A stretch of 64,000 nt of DNA from Bryopsis sp. KO-2023 (taxonomy: Eukaryota > Chlorophyta > Ulvophyceae > Bryopsidales > Bryopsidaceae): the NCBI GenBank assembly GCA_030272585.1, contig BSYQ01000013.1, forward strand, positions 1,736,001 to 1,800,000. The letters run 5' to 3'. The first letter of the stretch is position 1. Every line of letters starts with the position of its first letter. Of the stretch, positions 1-11,728 are shown piece after piece. The notes beneath the pieces were generated by a model. It searched no databases. It had not been told where the DNA came from and was given only the letters and a program-made list of their open reading frames with translations. A program made the translations under genes and the position numbers.

Positions 1-2
1 AA

Positions 3-1130
3 GGAGATAAAGGTGATAATGGAGCACCAGGACTTGATGGTATTAATGGCCGACCCGGTCCAAAAGGAGAAAGGGGTGCCTCTGGAGCACCAGGTTCAAA
101 GGGAGATGCAGGTGAAGTTGGACCACCTGGTCTGGATGGGCTGCCAGGTACGAAGGGTGATAAGGGAGACAAGGGAGATACTGGTTCGCCAGGAGTAAAT
201 GGTCCGACTGGCCCGCCAGGAACAAGAGGAGACAAAGGGGATGCTGGAGCTCCAGGCCTTGATGGCCTCCCAGGTAACAAGGGCGATTCTGGAGTGCCAG
301 GAGTCGATGGTTTGCCTGGAACACCAGGAAGAAAAGGAGACAAAGGTGACAATGGAGCCCCAGGCTCAAGGGGAGATGCAGGTGAAGTTGGACCACCAGG
401 TCTGGACGGGCTGCCGGGTACCCAGGGTAATAAGGGAGACAAAGGGGATATTGGAGAACCAGGTGTGCCAGGGACCAAGGGAGACAAGGGACAGCAGGGT
501 GACCCTGGATCGCCAGGACTTCCAGGATCCAAGGGCAACAAAGGAGGAAAAGGTGATTTCGGACCGCCAGGGGCACCAGGCGAAAAAGGCGAAAAGGGGG
601 ATGCTGGTGTTGATGGTCTCCCAGGTTCTACGGGTGAAGAAGGGGAAAATGGAGAGCCTGGTCCCCCAGGTCCTCAGGGTGATCCTGGTGTGCCAGGTAC
701 GCCTGGTTCAGGATCGAAGTTTAGGGGCCAAGCAACCCCCCCAACGACACAAGAGACCGACCAGCTGCCAGGTAGGTTTCTGAAACAATATCCTTTTTCT
801 ATCTTTGCACTATTGACTGGATTTTGTATTGTGGATCTCTCAGTTGCTGCAGCGTCCGTTATTCAATCAATCAATATCAATCAATATTACATGCGTAGAA
901 GCCCAGGCCCAGCGTCCGTTATTGCTGGTGGTATCGTTTCTATGACAGAAACCACAAGCGTGCTTTTGTTTTTCAATGCAGGTGAAGTTAGCGGAGCATC
1001 GGTGGGGGTGGTTGCTTCTGTGGGTATCGTCGCATTGATCCTTATGGTTGCTGGGGTGCTTAGCCTCAAAAGGCGCAAAGCAGATACAATAAGCGAACCG
1101 CTTCGTCGGGTGTCAGTCGGTTCATCTTGA
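3..1130 (+). CDS. Collagen-like single-pass membrane protein, 3' part
   Basis: The frame is open from the window edge, so the 5' end lies outside. Exons are 3-771 and 982-1130, giving 305 visible residues. The first roughly 235 residues are almost unbroken Gly-X-Y triplets rich in Pro, Lys, Asp and Glu (for example GLPGTPGRKGDKGDNGAPG), the pattern of a collagen triple helix. A short Ser/Thr/Gln linker follows, then a hydrophobic helix (ASVGVVASVGIVALILMVAG) and a basic tail starting LKRRK. This suggests an extracellular helix held by a C-terminal membrane anchor. A DNA segment recurs at a 270-bp spacing (about 105 and 375), equal to 30 triplets, so the domain grew by long internal duplication. 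The 210-bp intron (gtaggt to gcag) has no in-frame stop. The function is unknown. A cell-surface or wall-like structural protein is inferred. Confidence 0.8.
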   Translation, partial: GDKGDNGAPGLDGINGRPGPKGERGASGAPGSKGDAGEVGPPGLDGLPGTKGDKGDKGDTGSPGVNGPTGPPGTRGDKGDAGAPGLDGLPGNKGDSGVPGVDGLPGTPGRKGDKGDNGAPGSRGDAGEVGPPGLDGLPGTQGNKGDKGDIGEPGVPGTKGDKGQQGDPGSPGLPGSKGNKGGKGDFGPPGAPGEKGEKGDAGVDGLPGSTGEEGENGEPGPPGPQGDPGVPGTPGSGSKFRGQATPPTTQETDQLPGRFLKQYPFSIFALLTGFCIVDLSVAAASVIQSININQYYMRRSPGPASVIAGGIVSMTETTSVLLFFNAGEVSGASVGVVASVGIVALILMVAGVLSLKRRKADTISEPLRRVSVGSS

Positions 1131-2227
1131 ATGGAGCAACATTGCAGAAATAAATGGCCGCATAAAGGCCAGATTTCGATTGGATTAAAGCAGGAGGGGT
1201 GATGTTTTTCGGCCAAATAAATTATTTTTAAAAATCGACCTCGAGTCTTCAATCAATGAATCAAAATTACAAAACAAACAAACATCAATTACATTGTGCA
1301 GGAAAATTAAAATTACAACCCACAGCAAAAGAGACCCAACACCCTCCATGGTGCTAGATACGAACAAGACACCCCCCTTGGATGGTAGGCCAGAAAAATC
1401 CTTTGTTTGAGTGTATGAACAGTATCGCATCGCTTGCAAGCTGGACTGAACCAACGATACGTCAACAAAACCCGCACATCGTCACACAACAACTTCGCCC
1501 CTGTGCAGCGAGCAACGCCCATCTCCACTTTTCTCATGTGCATGTGTTGGACCATAAGAAAGGAAATGGAGCCTCCTCAAGAGTAGCAAGTTGCTACTTC
1601 AGGCAGGCGGCGCTAACTTGTAGCATTTTTAGCCTCGCTGGATCTTGGCGCCTGACTTTGAACTACACGCGTCATCAGGGGAGGTCAAGCGTGTGTGGAA
1701 TCTTGAACCCCAAACACCAACACCGAGCCACATGGTTCATCGTTTTCTTACTCACTGCAGCGTTGAATGAATCCAGCAAACAAACAAAAATGTATCTTCT
1801 GCGCACCCCTCTGTCTAGGAACGACAGCCGAACACAAGACGGAACAATGATATCACCGACGAACTCGCCAACACAGCGTTGCCAAAGAATGGCATTTGAC
1901 GGCGAAGGTGTAATACAGCAGCTTGCACCGTCACCGACGCTCTCATCGGCAAACGGCGCCGTCGGCGATACCCCCTTTTGCCTTGTGGCAGGTGCCTGCC
2001 AGCGCGGGTCAACCACGCTGCACGGATGCAGCGATAACTTCAACGTTCTAGTTCGACCTGTGGGCGAAGGTTGAACTGCATCCATCAACCACCAGCACCA
2101 GCCACATCCCACCCAGTTTCTGGCAATCCGCACCAGCACATTCCATCTCCGTATTCTGTACGGCACGTTCCAGCCATGATTTAAACGCACACAGTGACAA
2201 GGATTCAAGGTCTTCGAATTGGAAACC
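1131..2227. other. Spacer between the collagen-like and METTL18 genes
   Basis: AATAAA-like polyadenylation signals lie near 1149 and 1216, just after the collagen stop. Long overlapping open frames exist on both strands between 1382 and 2421. Their translations show no domain and no splice-consistent continuation, so I call none of them. The segment nearest 2200 is the probable METTL18 promoter and leader. Confidence 0.5.
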
Positions 2228-5041
2228 ATGGGCGAATCATCCTTCTCTTTCGAGTTTAAATTCGGTGGCGACGGTGTGAATGAGGCCGAGCTCGCTTGCA
2301 AAACACAAGAAACTTCCACCAGATCCGCTGGCGAGGTCGACCGTCCAGCCAAGGTGCAACCACCTGCACAGTTTACAACCCACCAATTTTTTTCAAATTT
2401 TCCCTCAACTGATTTTCCCATACTCTCACGATGTCCGCTTCTGCAGCAAACAGATGGTTACTTTTCTTCACAGCCAAATCGACAGATTTTCTTCATATAT
2501 ATATATATCGAGCAACATTTTTTTTTTCTATGTGATTTTTTAATTTTGGATGCAGAATGGAGACTCCTTTTCATGGGAAGAAATCAAAGTGGCCGAGGGG
2601 TTGAGTTTGTGGAAGGTTGGCTGTCTCAACACAAACACACTTTAAAAAGGTGGCACTCTGCTTTTTTTTTTCAAAGCATCTCTGGCAAATACCTGACATT
2701 TATTTATTTATATACAGCAGCAGTCATGGCGACCTCGATTTTCTCTTTCCCCCACCAAGAAAACAATTAGCTAATACCTTCAGATCATATCATGCACGAT
2801 GCTTTTAGGAAAAGAGGTCCAGCGAATGTTTGGGACATGCATTGTTTTTTTGAAATTCGTTTCTTTTTTGAAGCTCTGTCCGGGAAATTGGACAGTAAAT
2901 ATGTGTGTGTTTTGCCAGGCATGTGTGGGTGCAGAAGCGACTGCACAAATCACTGAGCAAAAAGACAGCGACCTTGTCCCTGGAATATATGAAGGTAAGA
3001 AATCACAGGATCGAGTTTTTTTTCATAAATTTTGGCTGGCTTTTTTCTTTTATCAGACCTGGTTTTTGCATGCGGTAAGGCTCCATTAACCAAAGACATA
3101 GGTGTTATGAACGCTTTTTTTTTATTATTTCAATAATGCGTGTTTGAATGTCCAGGTGGATTCAAGCTGTGGGAAGGGGGGCTGGATCTGTGTCGATTTC
3201 TAGCCGGAAAATGGGGGGTCGGTGAAAATCTGATATCTTCCCCAGACCACCCCCTCGATGTAAATTTTAAGGTGGGGCCGAGAATTGCTGCTGCTTTTTT
3301 TTTCCCTTCATCCTTTCAAATCAATCTCTCTGACATATCGTGAAAAAAGGAAAGGTCCCCTATTGCAGTATTGAAAATGAAAAACCCAAATCCACAGCCA
3401 CCTGGGAGAAAAAAGATGCAACACTCAATCATCCGCTCGACACAAATAATACACGTGTCATTTCCTACTTTTTTTTTTATTTTAAAACAACGTATTGCAT
3501 CCAGGTTGATAGCTCCATGGAGCCCAACCGTAATGTACATGGTGGGATATGGACCTTTTATCCATTTTATCCTTTTGGCCATTTTATTTGGTGCATTAAT
3601 TTCTGAGTAGTTTTTTTTTTTCCTTTGTAGCTACATCGTGTTCTGGAATTAGGATGCGGTCATGGACTGCCCGGAGTCATGGCGCTGCTTGGAGGTGCCG
3701 AAGTCCATTTCCAGGTTACACTTCTTTTTTTTTCTTCCCATTTCCCCCCCTTATTTCCCCAATTTTTTCCCTTATTTCCCCCTTTTTTTCCTATTTTTGT
3801 TCCCTGTTTTGTCAATTTTTTTTCCCAATTTCAGCACGATTGTCTGTTTGAGTTTTATATGCATTGAATCCTGGATGGGGCACTGTTGCTTTTTTTGTGA
3901 AACTTTTGTGAACTCATAATCGGTGCCACCCACAGGTTCACCATGCACAGGAGCCTTTTCGATCTGTTGCCATTGTTCACTTAGTAATTTTATTCTTCCC
4001 AGCTTTTATTTAAACCGCTCATCAACTGTTGGTTTGATGGGGTCCTTGTTGATATCTGTCAATTTAGGATTTCAATGCGGAAGTGCTTACATCGCTGACT
4101 TCAGCTAATGTCGCTCGAAACTTGGCCCAGTTGGCACCAGGCCGCCGAAAACCCATGTCCAGATTTTTCCACGGAGAGTTTGGAGCGGTGGCCGATCTGC
4201 TTTGCAAGAACGGGTGGGGGGCTAACTATGATTTGATACTCTCTGCGGAGACCCTCTACAATTTGGATTCGCATGCATCCTTGCTGTTGGCACTAAAGCA
4301 GGTAACTTTCTTTGTTTTTTTTGGGGGAGGGGGGGTTCTCTTTGTGTTTTTTTTTTTTTTTTTAAACAAATTTCTATGGGGCAGGGGAAGAAAAATATAC
4401 ATTATTTGGACAGATACTTCACCCAAAAAGAGTGAGAAACACATAAAGAAATCTCAAAAAAAAAAAAAAGTCTAGAGATTTCTTTATGTGTTTCTCAACG
4501 AGTCCTGCAAACTCGGTTCCCCCCCCCCAAAAAAATAAAATAATAAAATAAAAACATGGATACAGGTCGATGTTTTCTACCTCCACACACAGGTTGGGCA
4601 ATGTGTCATATACAAATGTTATGTATATATTTCTATATATTTTTAGTTTTGTTTTGTCTGCAGCTGTTGAAGCCCCCAGCAGGCCATGCATACATCGCAT
4701 CCAAAACACATTACTTCGGAGTAGGCGGAGGAACCACGGCCTTCAAAGCTTTAGTGAAGAAAGACGGTTGGAAATTAAGTCCAAGGCTTTTTTATTATTT
4801 TCCTCTTTCTCTTTCTCTGTTTTTTGTTTTCCCAAAAATAACTCGCCTCAGTCCAACAACCCTGGTTCATTTACATCTGCGCATTTGGGCGTCTCTGAAA
4901 GAAATCTGAAGCCAACAATGTGGTGTCCCTTCAGGTGTTTTGAGCTGCTCGACGGTTTGGCAAGTAGACGATGGAGTTTCCAACAAAAGAGAAATCCTGG
5001 AGCTCACGTTTCCCCCTTGCCTGCACCCCTATTTCAGTTAA
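2228..5041 (+). CDS. METTL18: METTL18/Hpm1-like protein-histidine N-methyltransferase
   Basis: Eight exons join in frame: 2228-2353, 2556-2615, 2919-2994, 3156-3271, 3631-3714, 4068-4301, 4664-4766 and 4935-5041 (301 residues). The N-terminus has the family's alternating Phe pattern (SFSFEFKF). The core has YEGGFKLWEGGLDL, the SAM-binding motif I VLELGCGHGLPG, an acidic DFN after the next strand, and YDLILSAETLYNLDSH. These follow METTL18 in order, and the length is close to the family's. Yeast Hpm1 and human METTL18 methylate a histidine of ribosomal protein uL3; that role is inferred here by homology. ATG 2228 is chosen because it sits right before the Phe-rich motif. Intron 6 carries a perfect hairpin. 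The boundary after Asp at 4766 is the least certain join. Confidence 0.85.
4433..4497. repeat. Perfect 23-bp inverted repeat in METTL18 intron 6
   Basis: Arms 4433-4455 and 4475-4497 are exact reverse complements. They enclose a 19-nt loop that is mostly A. The element lies in the intron between exons 6 and 7 of METTL18. It could be a foldback transposon remnant or a structured transcript element. No known family was recognised. Confidence 0.85.
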
Positions 5042-8000
5042 CAAATCTTTTCGAGAAGTCTTCCGACTCAGTTCTTGCAGAAATTCAGGGGCAGAATCTC
5101 TGAGGGGTGTGGGGAAACAATAACGTGGCTGTCCACGGATGTTTTAAAATTTTTTGTCGGATTCAAAAAAAATATGTATATGTTGTCATATTTCATGTGG
5201 ATTTGTCTCTAGACACGTGGACTGCCGCTGCTTCCCTTTCAAAAATTATGAAATATGTGTTTTTCCCCCACAGTTTGATAAATCTGTCGTTTCGTAATCA
5301 CTGCACACCGAACAGGCACGCAGAGAACCAAATAAGAAAGAGTCTGACATAGAACGCGTACCTATTCCGCCACAAAGATTCCGAAGATGCTTAAATTGAT
5401 TCCAGAAACCCCATCAACGAATCGACCCTATGGGTCTGACATGGAAGCTCGAGACGTTCCAGCGAATGTGCGAAACGCACAGCACACCAAAGTTTCCCGG
5501 AAATAAAGAACCCTCGATTTTTCCTTAAATTCACCGACGAAAGAAAGAAGTCCTTTCTGACGTCCGGCGACATTTTGTCGTCGTTAGGCGGGAGCCCCGA
5601 CAAGGTCGAGACTGGGCGGCTATTCACCGCCGCCCGGATACACCGAAGTCCATAGGGGAGATCAACGAGGGACGCCCTTGTCCATCGTCTCTTTTTATCG
5701 AGACGGTGTCAAAAAAAAACGCGGCTCCTCCACATTCGAGAATCCCTCTCTTTTTCTTTTTTCTTTTTTTTTTTCAAAACTTTTCGTTCAATATGATCTA
5801 ATGTTTTGATCTAGATTTTTAATCCTGTAGATTCATGGTTGTTGATATTGGAGTTCGGATCATCTACGTTTTTTTTTTTTCAAAATTTTGTTTTGTGATT
5901 AAGAAAAGTTTATACAGAAGCTTTTCTCTTAATTAAAAAAAAAGAAAAATAATATTCTTGTAATAGGTTCTGTTATTTGTGACAGACTTTCACTGACAGT
6001 GTCAAAATATTGTTGTTCGAACAAGTATGGGGAATAAAGAAATTCTGAAAAAAAAACATTGTCCAAATGTGGTTTTATTTCACCAAATTATGAGCACATA
6101 ATAAGTCGAATCTATCGCATTATACAGTATTATGAGCAAACAAACGAACAACCAAAGAAACATATTATGAACATATTATATTATGGCCAGCCAGCCATCA
6201 CAAAGTACCAGCAAAAAATCCTTGCATTTTGAATCATAGTCGTCAAATATTTTTCCAAAATTGGCTTCAAAAATTTGCCCCACCACAATCCTGTCTGTTT
6301 CTGTCATCGGTTTTTCCTTTCTGTATCTCACGGCTGGACAGACCGTTTACGAACGAGGGGCCCGTGCAAGCGTTTTTCCATAGCGTCGCGGAAAAAGGTC
6401 GGTAAAACAGCCGACTGGTTTCAGCTACTCACGTTAAGCCGTTATCCAAGCCCGTCGCCTGTGAACGTCAATGGCCCAACCGATAACGGGTCGAAGATTG
6501 GTCGTAACTCTTTCATTTCGAGGTTTTGTGGGGAAAAATCAGTGTTGCTACCAGCAGTAGGTTGTGTGTGACAACGAAATTCTGCTCAAACTCATTTTTC
6601 CCCAAAACATCAACACACACACTAAGGTAAAATAACTGATATTCTAGATTTTCCTGACAGGTTCAACTTGGGGGAAAAAACCTTTTATATGGTATATATT
6701 TTTTATATTGGGTATGTTCATACTCATATCTTCGATCAGAAGCATATGGATATATGCATTTTTTCGATCAAAAATTTCCCTCCTACTCTTTGGAGACAAC
6801 TGCTCAGGGTGAATTTGGGTGGAAAGATTCGATGAGGATTGGTTCCCAACCACATGGAGCCGGTCAATTAAGCATGAACATCGTCAGGGATTTGCTATTT
6901 GTTTCTTTATTTAGTTGCTATTTATTTATTTATTTATTTAATTTTGTGGGCTGCATCCATATGAGTTCGTTTCATTTTGGCCATTTGCCAGGGTGCCACA
7001 ATCATTGGGCTGGTTGTGTTGCCAGCAGAAGATCTTTTGGAACAATCCCCTCCAAATTCGTGGGGAAAAGCCCTGACAGACGAGAAATCGAGTCTTTCTG
7101 TCCAGAAATAAATTAAAAAAATCGCAGGATTCGAACGCACGCACACACACAAGCAACAGTTGAAAAAAAAGTGAAGCAAAGGGGAGGACCCAAAACAAAA
7201 ATGGCCAATAACCGTTGTTTTCGAAACGAAGTTTCGGTGTTTGGGGCCATCGGAAAGGGCGATGCCGCTTCTTATTGTCAGCATTTGGGGCCGGTTGCGA
7301 TTACCCCAAGAAACCCATGGGAAAATTTGGACAAATCCAAAGTATCGCATGCATGGGGGTCGTACATGGACCTTACGGCCCCACCTTTGGACAACGATTT
7401 CGAGGTATCGGCATCAATGCATGATTTCATATGACTAAACCCCGAATCGAGATCGTGGATCGAAATCGTTTTTTGGGCAGCGGATGGGTTGGAGGCATGC
7501 ATTTTTGTTTTTTTGTTTTTTTTTTCCCTCGCGAATTATGATGCATGGTTTCACAGTCCAGCAAGTTACGGACAATTATTACAAAATTCCGAAAGAAAAT
7601 TGAAGAAACGCCCGGACAAAGAGGACGTGTGAAAAGAGCGATTTCATGATAATGCACTTAGTAATGCCCCCTCACTAAAATGATCTTGATTTTGATTTGA
7701 TCGTCCCGAAAATAAAATAGACAAAATATATTAAAAAAAAACACTACAAGAAAAATCTGTTTTCGGCACACTGACTCGAATGAATAATTCTGTTTCGTTC
7801 TATGGGGGAAAAAAACGACACCACAACAACAAAAGGTGGTGGGGTTGCTGAACGAAAAAACTGATATCGCTGCATCAAACAAGATCGGGGTTAAACTGTC
7901 CGAGGATGGACTGGACGGAGGTGGAGTCACAGGCAAGGGGCCCAAGCATAAAAGGATGGATAGAAAAAGCTCCAAGAAAAAGACATCGATGCTCAAGGAT

Positions 8001-8364
8001 GGTTGGAAGGGAAGTAAAAAAGGGTTTGGCGAAACGGAGCGGAAAAAAATGGATAACAAAATCGCTAGCCAGGCAAGATAGGCTGTCGTGAATGCAGACG
8101 GAAAATGCCACATGAAATGATATCTGAGTTTATTTCAAAAAGCGTGTGGAAATGTGCATCGAAGAAGAGGTTTTTGTATTTTGTTTTTTTTGGTTTCCGG
8201 ACCACGCTCTTTGTTCAGATTTTTTTTTTTTTTTTCCGTGTTTTTTCCTGGGGAATGCAAGCCGATCCCATTGTTTTCGCAATTTCTTTTTTTCCTTTTC
8301 TTTTTCTTTCTTTTCGATTTCTTGAATCCCATTTGTAAAACCAAAATTGATTCTTTTAATATAG
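5042..8364. other. Long spacer and unresolved 5' part of the coiled-coil gene
   Basis: No firm gene was found. Three stretches look less random. First, the + frame 5440-5655 has no ATG and encodes a basic stretch containing NPRFFLKFTDERKKSFL and ending at TAG. Second, a GC-richer block at about 6300-6540 could be promoter DNA. Third, open + frames at 7200-7400 (with a good donor after DNDFE) and 7836-8081 (Lys/Gly-rich) could be 5' exons of the downstream coiled-coil gene. Neither joins to the exon at 8365 in phase with a convincing splice site. The rest is AT-rich with homopolymer runs. Confidence 0.4.
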
Positions 8365-11300
8365 GCACTCCGGTTGACAGGGCAGCAGCAAACGATAAGC
8401 GCTCTGAACGAAACGATCCGAAAGCAGAGATCCACCATGGCAGTCATGCAGGGGGCATTGTCTGACAAATCCAGAGAACTCGATCGCACTCAATTGACTG
8501 TTCGGCCAGCAGCTCCGCCAGCCGATCAAGCCATCAAAGAAGCCCTCAAGATTGCCAAGAAAAGGGAAGGGGAAATCATGGAGAGATTGGATGGTCTGGA
8601 AAGGCAGGTGGGTTTTTTTTGGTTTTCTTTTGTATATATACATATATGTATATATATACATATATATATCAAGATGATCGAAGAAAAATCAAAAACAATA
8701 ACCAACCAATGGCAGATTGGGCGGTAGATCATCGATGTATTTATTAAAAAAAAGAGTGATGTGGTGTGATGTGTTGTTCTTTCTTTTCTTTTCTCACTCT
8801 TTATTTTTGTTAGTGCCTTTTGCGATATTGTGTGACTATGTTGTTGTTTTGCTTGTTTTTAGCAGCAATTGTGTAAAAAAGATAAACATATACTAGCTAC
8901 ATTATGTTTTATTTAAATCTATTTACTTATTTTTATTCAGGAGGGGAGGAGGTACTGAGAAAATCTGGGGGACCGTAAACTAACCTGAAACCGAAATATG
9001 TCATTAATGCATTTTTTTTGTTCTATGTTCGTATTTTCCATATGTGACTAATTTTTTTGAGAGTTTGAAAAAAAAGCAGGTGGTGTTTTGGTTTTTCAGA
9101 TCTCAGCACTGTCGGCGGATGGCACTCAAAATCAGCGCAGATTGAATTGCCTTGTTCGCTCCGTGAAGACAATGAGCAATGTGGAAAAAGAAACTGTGGA
9201 AAAAACTGAGGACGAAAAAAGGACCACCAAAAAGATTGGAAACGGTGAGATCATCATAAATTGTCGATTTATTTTATTTTGTCTATTATTTTTTTTTTTG
9301 GGGGGGGGAGGGTACTGTAGTTTCAAGTTTTTTCACGGAAAAAAACACCAAAAAAATGAACACCAGCCAAAAATCTTGAAATGACAGTATGATAAAAAAA
9401 GTGCTTTTTTTAGCACGAAAAGTAAATGTATAAATATATGATAAGATATCGGTACAATAATTATTTGAATTTATTTTTGTTTTTTTAAACAAGAGCATTG
9501 CGCTTGCATGATGCTTTTTCAATTGTTTTCTTTTCGTTTGGAGATATTTTTAAGCCTTGCCCTCTCCTGTCCTCTTTTTTTTTTTTAATCCATTTTACTT
9601 TTCAGGTCCTCAGGCTGAAAAAAAAAGCTGTTCAAAAGATGCCACCCTGAGAAGGGTGTTCAATCTGCAAACTTTTTTACGGAAAGAAAAAGAGGAAAGG
9701 GAAAAAGCCCAAAAGGATTTGGAAGTCGAGAAAGAGCACACCAAAAGACTGTGTGAAAAATTGGACGAGGTGGAGGATGCCTGGAAAGAAACCGCCCAAG
9801 TTATCGAAAAAACGGAAAACGAAAAAGAGCTGCTTGCCAAGGTATATATCATATGTGGATGTATTTTTTTCCGGAAAGCCTCTCAAAGCGTGGATTGTTT
9901 TTGACTTTTCTTAATTATTCCTTTCCTTTTCTCATCAGTTTTAAAACTGTTTGCCAGTCACTCTTTTTCTTTTCTTCCTGTTTTTTTTTTTTTTTTTTTT
10001 TTTACCTTATGGAAAATTGGAGTTTGGGAAAGCAACAGTTCTGAAGCAAACTAAAGCAAAACAATACATGGTTTTTACTTGAAAAACTTGACGATGACTA
10101 ATTATGGAATTGTTTCTTTTTTTGTTGGGGGGGCATTGGCAAGGCCGAATATGATATCAGAATGTGTGAGGTCGATAATGCCAGAGTGACAAGGGAATTG
10201 AAAAAAGCTCGGGAAAAAGCCAAACTCATGGATGAGGAAAACGCAGACTTGAAACAGAAAATGACAGAACTGGAGCGACAGATCGATGGACTGAAGGTGT
10301 GTCAAAATCAGGGAGGTTTTCTTGAAAAAAAAAAGTGAAACTCTTTTGACCTATTTACGTATTTTTAATGAATCAAGCCCAAGCGTAAGCAAATCTGGTG
10401 AGAGGATGCAATGCCACTATGAAATTTTCAGACTGCAAATTTCTGAAAAAAAAATTTATAGAAATTTTAAAATTCCCATCTGTTTGTGGATATTAGTCAA
10501 CTTTTCCATTCATGCAGTGAAATGAGCCTCCAGAGGCATTAAAAATTGTACAGGAAAAGCACATCCCAGTCAAACCCACTTTATTTATTTGCTTAAATCC
10601 CCAGATAGGTCTGGGAATCGATGAAAGAAAAAAACTCACATCCTCCTGCCAGCAAGCGGACGTATCCATTCCAGAAGCGAAAACAACCGAAAACAGCCAC
10701 TCATCATCATCAAAGAAAAAGCCAGTCACCCGAGATGCCCCCGCCAGCAAAGGTACGTGGAAATCCCTCGTCAGTTCCCACAGAGAGTTGATGAAGAGAC
10801 TGGAGGAAGTCGAAAAAACCGCAATCGCCACCAGCGAAAGGTGGTCTTCGTCCAGAAGCAAAAGCCGTGGTTGCTCAAAGGTGAGTGGAGTTGAAATCCC
10901 ATGCATCAATACATAGAAAGCAGTTTTTTTGTTTTTCGTTTTTTTTGGGGGGGGGCAATTTTTCCCAAAGATTTGAACAACTTTTTCAGAAAAAGAAAGT
11001 TTCTTGGCTTTTGGAACCGTGATGAAAATTAAAGAAATTTTTTTTCGCTAGCTGGTGGTTCGTGTTGCGATAAATAGCCCCTTTGTCTTTGAAAAAATTA
11101 GCATCTGTGTGTTTTGCATTTCTTTCTCATCCTGTTTTTGCAGGGGACTCCATCGAACGCAAGCACATCCATCAACAATCAACCCAAACCAGCCACCTCC
11201 ACCCCCACCCTCTCTTCCCAACCACCCACCATCTCCGAATTTCCAAGAGATCGTAAAAGTTCGATTGCCGAATCACCCACCTCCAAAAAATCGTCGCCGT

Positions 11301-11728
11301 CGAAATCCACCACCTCCACCGCCGCCAGGAAAATCGCTTTTGACGTCCCTGACGACTCTACGACGTCTTTGGACGAAAGACGTCACTCTCCGCCGCCTTC
11401 CCCTGCACGAAGCGTACTCACCTTTTGGGATGGCTCTTGTGATATCAACTTAAGGGAGTCTGTCAACGAAACCAGCACTGTGAAGGGTGGGTGTCCTTCT
11501 AGAGCAGAGTCCGTCACGATGAAAATTCCAGGTCTATTGGAGGCTCAAAGGCGGCGTTATGCTGCTAGCCCTGCCGAGATCTTTTCGGGGTCAGATGTGG
11601 AAAGCGAATCGAGAAGCGGAGGACCTCCCTCCGAAGGGATGAGTGAATGGATGGAAACTCATGACAGTCAGAAAGCTGCCCGACGAAACTCGAGGTATGA
11701 ACCTGTGGAGCTTCATAAAATCTATTGA
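8365..11728 (+). CDS. Coiled-coil protein of unknown function (5' end unresolved)
   Basis: Exons 8365-8607, 9100-9244, 9606-9841, 10144-10296, 10605-10880 and 11144-11728 join in one frame with GT-AG introns. The N-terminal exon or exons are missing. The first four visible exons encode heptad-like, Lys/Glu-rich helices (for example LRKEKEEREKAQKDLEVEKE and MTELERQIDGLK), the pattern of a long coiled coil. The last two encode a Ser/Thr/Pro-rich low-complexity tail with RSSSRSK-like and SPSKSTTST-like stretches, ending VELHKIY before TGA. No catalytic domain is visible. A scaffold or cytoskeletal role is only a guess. The 5' candidates at 7200-7400 and 7836-8081 remain open. Confidence 0.7.

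Noticed and set aside
1382-2421. Long overlapping open frames on both strands (230 and 248 codons)
   Set aside because: No domain, no plausible start context, no splice-consistent partner. The minus frame also runs into METTL18 exon 1.
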